A DNA stretch of 64,000 nucleotides, taken from the NCBI RefSeq assembly GCF_000003815.2, contig NC_049987.1:13480180-13544179 (forward strand). Reading direction: 5' to 3'. Position 1 is the first letter of the stretch, and every line of letters starts with the position of its first letter. The notes beneath the pieces are model-generated. The model had not been told where the DNA came from. It made no database searches and saw nothing but the letters and a program-made list of their open reading frames with translations. Shown here in pieces: positions 23,601 to 35,600 of this stretch. The position numbers were made by a program, and so were the translations under genes. The stretch comes from Branchiostoma floridae. Taxonomy: Eukaryota; Chordata; Leptocardii; Amphioxiformes; Branchiostomatidae.

Positions 23601-26600
23601 TATGCGGGGAAAGTTTTACGTGAGTTTCATCATCAGCTTTTAAACATTTTATGATTTAATTTTGGTCCACTGATAGTAACAAAACACACACACACACATA
23701 CATACATACACACACTCAACACCCCACTTACGCGCACACACACCACCACGCACAAACACACACACTAGGGTGGGAAATATATATATATATTCAAAATATA
23801 TTACCTCTCAGGAATTGTTAACGCGTTGGTTCTGCAATATATTAAAGCTTAAGATATTTAAGATATATTGCAGTACCAATATCAAAGCTAAAGAAGTAAT
23901 ATATGTGAATGAAACGTTGGTGATTTGGCTTGCTGCAGATTTCCCGCTTACTTACACAAAGAGCCCGCCCTGATATACACCCAGCCATTACGTAAGTCAT
24001 TTTAGACAAGTTCAAGGTAGACTGACTGATTTGATTGCCACGCACTCAAAGTTTCATCTATTGTACCAACAGGATTCTCATGTTAGAGCTTTCTGTGATA
24101 CATTTCATATGAGTATTGTGTACTTCAATTACCCCTGGGGCTTATGTAATGCCTTCCAAATAAGCCTGTCATAACGTTGCCTTCAATAACGACCGTTTGG
24201 AATGAGTGAGGGTTCCACATGGTTAAGTACTCTGACCAGAGAGGCTGAGCCCTGAAACGAGGTATGTTATCAGGCAGCTTTCAGGTATTAGACCCACTGA
24301 AGCCTGGTAAATTGACTTCCTGGTGTCGTTGTTGGAGTCTTGATAGCTCTGCAGATGGATTTCGTGACCTTTGCAGAATTAGGGGTCGCTGTGTCCGTGA
24401 ATACGACCTTGAGAAAGTACGTTTAGGACTCAGAACTTAAGACTATCCCAGTATCTGGAATCAGAATCTCTTTTCGTTTAACTTCCAAGACATTGTCAGA
24501 GAAGATGTCAGAAGCTGCTATTATTTCCGTGCGTATTAATTAGTCTAGACTTGCATATCAATAATATAGTTACAGACATCAGTTTTACTGTATGCTTAAG
24601 TTTTGAACAATTGTTTGGTTTGCTTGCAGTTAGCCATACTGATTCAGAATAACTTCGCTATCATTACTATTTATCGAAATGGTTCCCCAAGCCCATGCTC
24701 ACATAGGAACGAAGGATATTGCATTTTGTCACAGTATGTGTATGTTCAGGAAATAGAATTAGCCAATCTTTACTCTACAGTTGCTTTGAAATAGTGGAAC
24801 AAGTAACCTTTTATATTGTCAAAGATGCGTAAATAACATGCCTTTTTTATCATGAACATGCAGAAAGTCCGTGAAAATAATGTATTTCTGAGTGTTTTTG
24901 TAAATTGGTTTTTCCATGATCCATAACAATGAGATATGTGTGTTTTGAACCGTAAACGTTTCACAGTTCGCCTCTTGTAATCATGCCAAACAACAGTGTC
25001 AATGGCTTAACAAGAAACTACACGCATCGCAGTCACAACCAAGCCAGGGAAACTCAATGATCCATTACTGTTCAGTAACCATTACAAGCTGAAATTAGGG
25101 ACGCATATTAGATGCTAGCCTCCACCAGGCCTTCCTACGGGGGTGCGGGGATCGTAGAATTCTCCCCAAAATCGGGAGTCAGTCCACACTAAGGTAAATG
25201 TTTCCCCTCCTGCAAGGCCGGCCAACTCCTCTGATAGCAAAACTCCCCCTGGCAAATTATTCTCCCTAAAGTCAGTCTGGTGGAGACTAATTACATACCA
25301 TGTTATTCGAAGCCGTAATGACCCATTCAACTTGAACATTACGTATTTCAAAATCAACCCTTGGGTTGACTGACAGCAAGGTCAGGACGATCGTTAATTA
25401 CCTTTACTACATGGAGTTCGAAAGGTAACGATTTACAATAACCTATACAAGTAAATTCAATGGTAACCTTAATTTACATGACTCAACTCCATAAGGCCAT
25501 TGAATAATCTGTAAGAACAATGTTCAGTTCTATGTTTGAGGCTTGGATTTCCTGAAAGATCATCGTCAATGACCAGATAACGAAATTATGTGGTTCGTTG
25601 AGTTTTACCAAAGGCAGGTAGATTCCCGGAAGGACTGACATAAAAAGACATTTGGAAATTGAACTGAAGGTCACACAAGGTTGTAAACTTTGGAGATGGG
25701 ATGGGGGTTGCATCGAATCAATAGAGAAAGCAATGTTGCTTCCGGAAGCAATACATTTAGGATTTTAGCTCTGTTCGCATATGTTCAAAATTTCTACGTT
25801 CGTAAATTTTGACCCGGATAGAGGACATGATAGTCATTTTAAACCCAGCTTATTAGATTTAAGATGCATTTCATTTAAATTGCTCATTCTCACGACTATC
25901 TACTAATGTATGTAGATACTGAAGTCTTCATCTATGCCCAGTCTCTATTTACCATTAATTTTGTGTACAAAGCCCACATTTAAGCTTTGAATTGCTACCC
26001 TGGAAGCCAGACCAGGCCCGGCAGAGAATTTGTTCGGCAGCCAAGGTGGGTTTTCCCGAGGACCTTAGATAATTCTCCGGGGAGAAGTCATGCAGAATGA
26101 GAGTTTGCCGGACAGCCTATCAGTTTGCAAACTCTCACCCTGCATGAATCTTTCCAGGAGTGATGATCTAAGGTCCTCGGAAAGACCTGCCTTGGCTGCC
26201 GAATACATTCTCTACTGGCCCTGGCTAAACGTCTGGTTTCCAGGGTATGGATTGCGGATTGACGTTCGACTGACGTTGGGTCATAACCTTGAACAAATTG
26301 CTTGTGACTCATTTGGGAGATGGAGAGGCGGATTGGATTGGGACGTAAATGAAGATACGGAACAAGGTCGTATTGGTGTAATGATCAATCATGCGATATG
26401 TATGGAAAGCTGGAGATACTAAAATGACTGGGGTTAAGAGACTGGAGCTAGAGTTTAAGGTAGTTATTGTTACTAGGCCGACTACACTCTCATCGCAGCT
26501 AGGGACTAAATTGTGAGGAGCTTACAATATGCGGGGCTAAATCGTCTGGAGCGGCTGCCATTCAGCCACTCAGGTGACCTCAATACGATAGTATTTTCCC

Positions 26601-29600
26601 CAGGTTCGGCCATATGACTGTAACGTTGATCCGCCCACACTGGAAAGGTCCCCTACTCTTTTTGATAAGTGAGATCTTTAACATGCTCGAGGTGTGGCCC
26701 TAAACGAAGCTAGGTACTTATTACCACCTGAGTGAAGTGAGAAAAGTAAAGTATCCTTCCCAAGAGCAAAAATATCGGTGACATATCAGCGGAGTTGAAC
26801 CCAGACCCTGATTTCAGGTGGGCAGGTTGTTAAATACTTGCTTAAGTCAAAATAACAAGATTGTGCCTTCAAAAGACAAATAAAAGCGCAGTCCGGAATT
26901 CATGTCAATGGAGGTCGCGCAGGAATGTCAGTGGAAACGTGTGAGCAAGGTGTGACGTCAGATAAGTTGCAATGAACCAATCGTCTGATTGACCTGGATG
27001 AGTCAAGTGGTCAAAGCCAATGCTATGATTGGTTAGGATTGAGTCGTAACCAGATAGAGCCAAAAATGCGGACGATAACAAAACAGTTTCTACATTATAG
27101 GTGTAAGGCCTACGTCACATTTCCAAACCGGGGCCCGGCCGGGCATCTTCTGGGAACAAAAAAGATGATATAAAAGACCAGACGTAAAGAGAATAGTCCT
27201 GGGCACTCTTTGTGTATAATTTACGTAACATATATACGTATATATTTCTATTTTTCGTTTCCACAAAGAGCCCGGTAGGGCCCCGTTTGGAACTGTGACG
27301 TTAGCCTACGACGCGACACTATAATTGGATGCTGTTGATAAGATGGCGATGAGTTGTGTGCCCTGTGGTCATGTTAATTAACCACACGGCTTTCCACTTG
27401 TCTGATAATGATACGAATCATTGCTTATTAGGTTCAGTCGATTCGTTTAATTGAATTCAGTGTATCCTCATCTTTCAAACATCTTGACAGAACTGGGACG
27501 ACATGTCCGATAATGGCTGGAGGGTTTCTAGTTGGTCTCAATGGTCACTTGAAATTACAAAACAATGGATGATGTATTTTGGATGGTCCATGTCCATTCA
27601 TCTTTATATATCAAAGGTGCATGATTTGTCATTCATATCTATTATCAAATATCAAAAGTCCTTTGGGAAAAAGAACTTCGTACAACAGTGCAAAAACACT
27701 TAGATGTTTGAAAATTGTTCTGAAAAATGCCATACCTGTACCGTAATTTTCACAATATTTCCAACGTATATAAATAAGTTCAAACATGATCAAACTTTCA
27801 TTTTCGATTGTTTGAACTATTGTGACTTAAACATTCTTTCATTTGAAATAGTTTAAATATATTACAAGTATTATTTTAAACCCTCTCGGTGACTTGAAAT
27901 AAACTCAAAGCGGGACATGGTACAAACTAGTTGCCGCAGTAAGTTAATACAGTGAAGTGCTCGTACATCTTGTTGAAAGATTTATGATGACGCCCTTTCT
28001 GCTTCTTGCCTTTAATGTAAGATATGAAATAAAGTAGTTGATGTATTCTAACATAGCTTTGAAAATCATCCATCTAAGAAGGATACGTATAAAGAAAAAT
28101 GATCCGTAAATAGTACTATTCATCATGTAATATCAGAGGGCTTTGATTTTACAATAAGGCCACAGCAAATAAATTTAATGGATGGCATCCTTTGCAGACT
28201 GCAAAAATAGTGCGATATGGAGAAAAAAAACAAGATGGGTGAAAAAAAAACAAGATGGCTACATTTTCAAAAATAGGCACCATAAAGTTGTTATGAATGT
28301 TGTAACAAGAATTTAAGGGACAAAACATGATATTAGAGCCAACAAGGCATTCATTCCTGTATTCAAGACATGTACTGGTGTGGTAAAAGTGACACTAGTG
28401 TGGTGGACTGGCATCACCAACAAAGTTGGTAACCACACTCATGGCTTCCACGTTGGTGTCACTTTTACAACTATCCAATAAGTTTCATTTCTACAACAGT
28501 ACTACAGTCCTGGGTACCTCGCAAGTGTCACTTCTACACGTACAATCATTAGGCTACAACAGAACATATTTGCTCATTTTGGTACTTTATCGTCATGTTG
28601 ACCATCCCTGCAGAAGAAAAAAATTCTTGTTTTTTTTCTAAAATCAGGCGAAAATTAATGCGCGCGCTGATGTCATCCATAAAATTTACTTGCTGTGGCC
28701 TAACCTAGAAACGTAGATGTGCTGCCTAGGCAATGTTAACCATACCAGAAACATCGTCAGCGAGAAATCGCTGGCTGATGATAGATCTTCCGTATATAAC
28801 GAATGCCTTGCTGTAGGGTGTCGATAAATACGAGATGAAGTTTATTGAATTTTCCATAACCGAACCCCGTGTCAAAACCATTTCCTTATAACATGTGGAT
28901 ACGCCTGGTCGTATATCCACAGGCGCTCAACTCAGCACCAGTTCTCGTTTGATTTCCAGAAATTCGTTCCGGGAATGCATCTGAAGGATTCCGGAACGAA
29001 AAGCTGACGACTAGGAACACCCTCGGTTAGACAAGTTGTGATCGGTAACAATTCGCTTCCGCATGGCTAACTTGATGTATAGCCCCTGTCAAGAATGGAA
29101 TCGATAAATGCCTGGCACGTTTTTTCATTACAAGGAAAAAGCGCTTTCCTTCCCCCAAAAAAAGAAACTACTTACTGAAGGAACGACTTTGAGTCGGGAC
29201 GTTTCCTCACGAATTCGCTGACGAAAATAGATTGAAACCGATGTTGTGGTTGTCAAATGACTTTGTAAAATGCATGAGTAGAAATTGGAAACATGGACAG
29301 GCATGTAATATATCGCATCACAAAGCTTTCCTTCGAAATAAGAAACTACCTACTAAAGGAACTGACTTTGAGCCGGGACGTTTCATCGTGAATTCGCTGA
29401 GCCGGGACGTTTCATCGTGAATTCGCTGACGAAAATAGATTGAAACCGATGTTGTGGTTGTCAAATGACTTTGAAAAATGCATGATTAGATTGGAAACAC
29501 GGACATGCATGTATATGTACTGCGGACTTCGATCCGACTCGGACAGGTGCTATGAATGGTTGACTACGTGAGCTTTCACCCGTCAGCTGCTGTGATACAC

Positions 29601-32600
29601 GGAATATAGATGGGGAATTTGGGTTAATTGGAAGGTACTTCGAGGGCAATCGAATTCCTGAACAGATTGTCGCTAGCTGGCTGTCTACACATCACTCTGT
29701 CTGTAGCCTGCAGCCCTGACAGCTAGGGGCGAAGTTTAGGAAATGATCTAGAGGAAGATGAAGCTTTCATCACGTAACCATGCCATCCAATTTGTTACAT
29801 AGACAGTAGAAATGCCATGAGAGTTCAGCTAGTTATTTTCATGTCCCAAACGAAAAGGATGACATGACATAACACTTCTTCCTGCATGTTCCGAAATGAC
29901 AGCTTGTCTTGCTCTCTAAATTGATATTGGATGATATGACATTAGTTTTCTCATGCGACACATTAATCTTCATCACAAGGCTACTGATACTGTTTCGGTA
30001 GCACTGTTGGAACAAGGGTACTTTATTTGGAGCTGGTAAAATCTGCTATCTCTTGGCTTGACTTCGCGAACAAGTATTCAAGGGCGTTGTCCACTTTTCA
30101 AAACAGCACAGAGGCACACCAACTATGACCATATAAGTTCAGGTGTATGAACATTAAGAAAATGTGGATAAGGTGTATTATTTGGACACAAAAGTTTCAT
30201 GCTAATGTAATAAACACTTCTTTAGCATGACCCATGCATATGGTAGAGCGATATCGTTGCTACGAAAGCATTGTCTAATTGTAATAGGGGGGGACATTAG
30301 TACAAACTTTTTGAAATACGCATCCTAGAATATGGAGATGATCTATATAAACACAGAAATCACAAAATTTAGGCAATTGTAAAACCCTAACCCCCCTGTA
30401 CATACCCCCTGAAGTTTGGATACCCCCCTCGCTGTGTACTTGTGTGACGTTGCTAAGGTCTGCAAGCACTGACTGCATTACTTCAGTTCTTTTTGCACAT
30501 TTGTGTAATTAAATGATACATTACACTCCAAGATACCTTTCCATCAGGTTTTGGCTTAATATTCTTAGTTGCCATGGCAACAGGGCAGCAAGAATTGGGG
30601 CGAATTTCCATTATTTGGCCCAAAACAGGGAAATCACGGTAGGGCAGTAATTCGACAAGTGCAGAGAATAACAGAGAGTACCCAAATCAACTACACAGTG
30701 TCTTTAGCTTCACAAGAATAGTGGTAAAACTTTCAGAAACTCAATGCCAAGGAATTGGGCAACTTCAAAAAGAAACATTGTTTCAAGGTCACAAAAACAC
30801 CAAGCTTTTTGGCCAAGCTTAAAACCAGTGTTTTTGTATATGTGTTGAGAAGTATGGACAGAAAAGCAACAGTTGACTGTTCTCTCTACTACTAAACTCT
30901 CTTGTACATGTACATACTATATCCAAGGCTCAAAATACTTTTTCTGCATACCTGCACTGTTGCAGGTAACATTGAAAATAGCCTGCACCAGACAAATTTT
31001 ACCTGTACCACTCTGAATTTTGGAAGTATATAGTTCATACTAAAATTGTTCAGGAACCATTGCTATTTTTTCTTTTCTACAGAATATTGTGATAGTGGTA
31101 ACGTTAACATTCAATGCAGCTAATAACAATCCACGTACACCTACATCATATGACGTTTATGTATAAAAACCTAGTATTTGGGACCAGTGCAGGTTAGGTG
31201 CAGGTAGACATAAAAAAATACCTGCACAGCTCCAATTTTACCTGCACAGCTCCAATTTTACCTGCACTAACCTGTATATACCCATTACATGGACCAGTGC
31301 AGGTTAGGTGCAGGTAGACACCAGAAATACCTACACAGCTCCAATTTTACCTGCACTAACCTGTATACCCATTACATGGACCAGTGCAGGTTAGGTGCAG
31401 GTAGACACCAGAAATACCTGCACAGCCCCAATTTTACCTGCACAGCTCCAATTTTACCTGCACTTACCTGTATATACCCAATACCTGGACCAGTGCAGGT
31501 TAGGTGCAGGTAGACACCAGAAATACCTGCACAGCTCCAATTTTACCTGCACTACCCTGCATAAACAGGTAGTATTTCGAGCCCTTATATCTGTCATTGT
31601 AAGCAAATGCCTGCGATACTGAATTTCAACGTTTCATTGGTACATCTACTTACAACAGAATCAAAAGAACCATGGTCAAATTTACACTCATTGATGGCAT
31701 CAATGGCGTGTAACATTGTTCAAGTAGAATTTTAGGTTGACCGCAGATGGAGTTTTCGTGGTTATCGGTAGTGACAGGGCTGTGTTCTTGAGTTGGGTCA
31801 GCTTTACACTTACATATCAACTTCTGCTGCTGATGTGAAAGATCCATCTTGGGTTTTCAGGGTTTGTAGTAGGTATTTGTCTCTCTTCCAATCAACAGCA
31901 ATGTTTGCAATCTCTTTCTCATTGAGTCCTTGCTTCTTAAGCTCCTCTTCATTTCTCTTCCAAGCTATCAGAATCTCTGGTATCCTGCATCCTTTCCTGA
32001 CTTCTCTACTGTACTGTCTAAACGATCCAGGTTCTCTTCTCTTTTTCAGTACCACTTCAGATTGGTAATTGTGGTTACCACTTGGACAATGGCACTACAG
32101 ACTTCTTATTTCCTTGTCTGTTGAAACATCTCCTTAGAGATAAACCCAAAGGCTGCATCTTTTACCTCTAGCAACAGTGGTCGAAATACCCACTTGCACA
32201 CTTGAAAATGTATTTTGGTTGGCGCAACGTAAGTCGTAATTTAAATCCAGGTAGCGGCGTAGCGCAGTGGGCAACCTGAATTTTTTCAACTGGAACACAA
32301 CTTTTCCCCACCTACATGCATACGTATTTATTTCTTGATAGGATAAAACATAAGTTACATGTAACTACAGGGATGCCTAATAGGGGTGAGTAAATTAAAA
32401 CGGCACAGAAAATTCAGGTTCATGCAGGTGTGGTTCAGGTCCAGAGGTCCGGACCTGAACCTGGACCTGATTCAGTATGTGAAAACTTGTGATACTCCAT
32501 TTCGCTACAAGGAAATCTGTTTTGCAGAGTATTTGAGTACCACTGGCGTTTCAAAATCCTACAAGGCTAACTGCCTCTGTGCGATTGAGTGTAAAAATTG

Positions 32601-35600
32601 GTAGAAATGAGTACAAATTGTCCTGTAGCCCGTCTTGTCCAATTTTGAGTTTGGATCAGTTCATTTTCGCCATGGGGGTGATTTGGAATAGTCCATATTT
32701 GCATGGGAAATACATTTGGAGGTTCAGATATCCACACTGATCTCTCCTGAAGTCAAATATTCTGCCAAGGATGCCGAAGTACAATTTCTAAGGCATTAAG
32801 CATGTTTGGTAGTATAGCGTTATACTAGTTTAGTACATTGTCAACTAAAAAACTTCAGGGGGCATGTACAGGGGGGTTAGCAATTGAATATTTTCAAAAT
32901 TTTTACATTTTCATATTCAGATGGACCGTCTCCATATTTCTAGGGGCGTATTTCATCAAAAACTGCATTTTTGCAAAATAGTGTCCCCCCCTAATTGTAA
33001 CCTAGTAATAACATATATTGTTGTTTACGTACACTAATTTGTCAGCGTGTAATGCAAACAGCGCTAGAAGGGTCTGCAATTTTGGCAGATTGTTTGATTA
33101 TTGGAAGGAAAAGAAGACCAACGTCCAACGAAGGGTGGTGCATCTTTTTCTCGCGTTTATTTGTACGTCACGTATTTGAAAAAGTTTATATTTTCACAAC
33201 GATTTCTTACCTGGTTGGTTTTGGTGACGAGCGGTGCGTAGATGAGAGTGAAGTTGAGACCGAAGAGCAGTCTGGTGGTGGTACAGGTCCCGGGGGTCGG
33301 CTCCGCCACGAAACAGAACACCACCACGAACTCCAGCATTACGCCCAGGATGATGATATAGGAAAGCTCTCTGTTACAAGCCTGGGTAAAGAACGAAGAT
33401 TTGAACTTTGGTATGATGGTAAGAGTTAGCACCCGATTGAACACCTCTTGGAAATATTGGCTCTGATTAATGTATCATGTTTCTTCAAGTTCCCTTCGTA
33501 CACAAGGCAATACCAACAGTACAAAATAAATCGAATAGAATGATTGCCTTCAATAGATAACTTTCGGCAATTCTTTTTTGCGACACCGTCACGTAAACAG
33601 GCTTGCTTCATAAATTTACCATCATAATTGGATGGATATCATAGGAAAGCAAATTGCACAATCTTTCTAATGATATATAAAACATTGAAATTAATGTTGA
33701 AACAATGGAAATATGCAAAGTTGGTATTCTACCAAAGTTGGTATTCCAAACCTTTTGTTTTGTGTTCATTAACATATACTCCAGTCGGTTAGAATTTTTG
33801 TCAATAAAGTTTCCGACAATTTTGCATTATACACGATTGTATTTTTGGAATATGTTGACGATATCATATTCTACGTGAATGGGGGTATCCATGCTTATTG
33901 CTTTATGGTCCTGAAATTGACCTTTGACCTATCAATGATTGATGTCTCACGTATTGCTGATCGGACATAACCCTTGACCTCACGTCAGTCTGAACGCGCC
34001 CGTGAATAAACAGTAACGTTGAACTCTGACCTTAACCTTAGTCATAACAATCAGTCATGGCGGAGGTAACGTTTGACCTACATAAAATTCCGTTTACTTA
34101 CGAAATTTCCCCTCGCGGCAAAATCAATAATTTGAATTATGAATGATTTATGAGTTCTTACTTTGATGAGCTTGTGTTCGTTGTTGATGGTGAATGTGAC
34201 CAGGGTTGCCATGGTGAGGGCCAATCCCAGGCAGGCCAGGACGACCAAGAGGATGGCGATGCCGTCATGCCAGTTCAGGTGTGTGGCGGGTATTGGTAAA
34301 CATCTGGTCCGGTCTTCCGGGTCCGGCCACGTGAAGTTTTGAATTTCAATAGACTCCTGAAAGAAAATAATAAACTTGATATGCAAAATGTATGATATGC
34401 TGACATTCGCATTATTATATTTACAATTTCTCACACTGCAATACACTGTGCCCTACGTAAGAAAGTAACCGTTAAATGATATAACTACTCCTTGCTACTT
34501 TCTTCTACGACTTTTAAAGCCGTGTCCTATACACTAGCCGTGCATTTGTTAAAGGTTAAGCTGATTTAAGGGTGGGTTTCACATTTACATGTGTGCCATC
34601 GGGACAATGAGAATGTAAATAAATAATGATAAATGTTATTTTTTTCTCTTTTCTTGTATTTGTTTAACCATGTACTTGTATTCGTTTTCGATGGCAACAC
34701 TAATATAAGTTACGTCTTGAGTGTGTCGCCACTATGTCTTATGAATATATTTGTTGCAATAAAAAATGATGACGGAGCAATTTACAGCCAATTTCACGGT
34801 ACATATATAATTGTCTCTGGTCGGGATGCATTAGCAATCATCTATCTGTATTGTGTCAATCAAACAGTAGAGAGGATAATAACAATAAGTGAGGTACGTC
34901 GATGAAGGTTAGACATCCAGGTAATACGATAGCCCAAAAAGTAGTTACTCAAGCAACTGGATACGATTTTGGAAACAGTCAGATGCTTCAACTAGCATCC
35001 ACTATCTTTCGTCAGTGACACTGAAGTGATCTGGGAGAAACTGGTCTTTTATACCCTAACTATGGATGCAAAAGACCTGAAAGCAACTTTGGGTGTCCAA
35101 TAGGAAATGTAGGTATTGGAATAAGTGAGATATATTTCTGTACCTCGTCGTTACATGCCGTACACGTCTCTGTGGGCATGCCGACGTTCGTGACGATCTC
35201 GTTACTCCGGCACTCCGAGCATGTCCAGCAGCAGGCGCTGTCCTTACTGGGGACGGTGACGTACCCGGCCACGTAATCACACGGGTGGCTACAGATGGAC
35301 TCCGGGGTCTGCTCCAAGGCGCTTACTATGGTCCTGGTGCGGCTAACTGGGCCAAATCTATAAAAAAATTGCCGGAGACGTTTTTGAAGGTTAGACATCC
35401 ATGTTAACACTGTTCTGGCCACAGCAAGTATAGGCTATCAATGATATCCTATACAGACTGCAAAGATAATGAGATAGGTCAAGAAAACAAGATGGGTAGA
35501 AAAACAAGATGACTAAATTTTCTAACTAGACACTATAAACGTTGTAACAAGCAACTACAGTCATCGCTTCCTTACAAGTGTTAAATCATTAGGCTACAAT

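Larger units (their letters stand above)
20004..33210 (-). other. Class C receptor intron 6, 13.2 kb
   Basis: A very long intron between TM3 and loop 2, with in-phase (phase 0) junctions. It hosts a CA microsatellite, at least four TIR elements, a nested tandem duplication and a transposon-like coding remnant, each listed separately. The parts 20004-23680, 23768-25995, 26248-27103, 27310-28156, 28702-29140 and 29516-30923 show nothing I can annotate. Confidence 0.8.

Noticed and set aside
32260-32271. TAGCGCAGTGGG, a perfect tRNA/SINE A-box consensus
   Set aside because: No B-box (GGTTCGAATCC-like) follows at the right distance and no cloverleaf can be drawn. At best a worn SINE head.
33052-33444. 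Plus-strand open frame of 125 codons
   Set aside because: It is antisense to receptor exon 6, whose splice sites and conserved membrane spans are clear.
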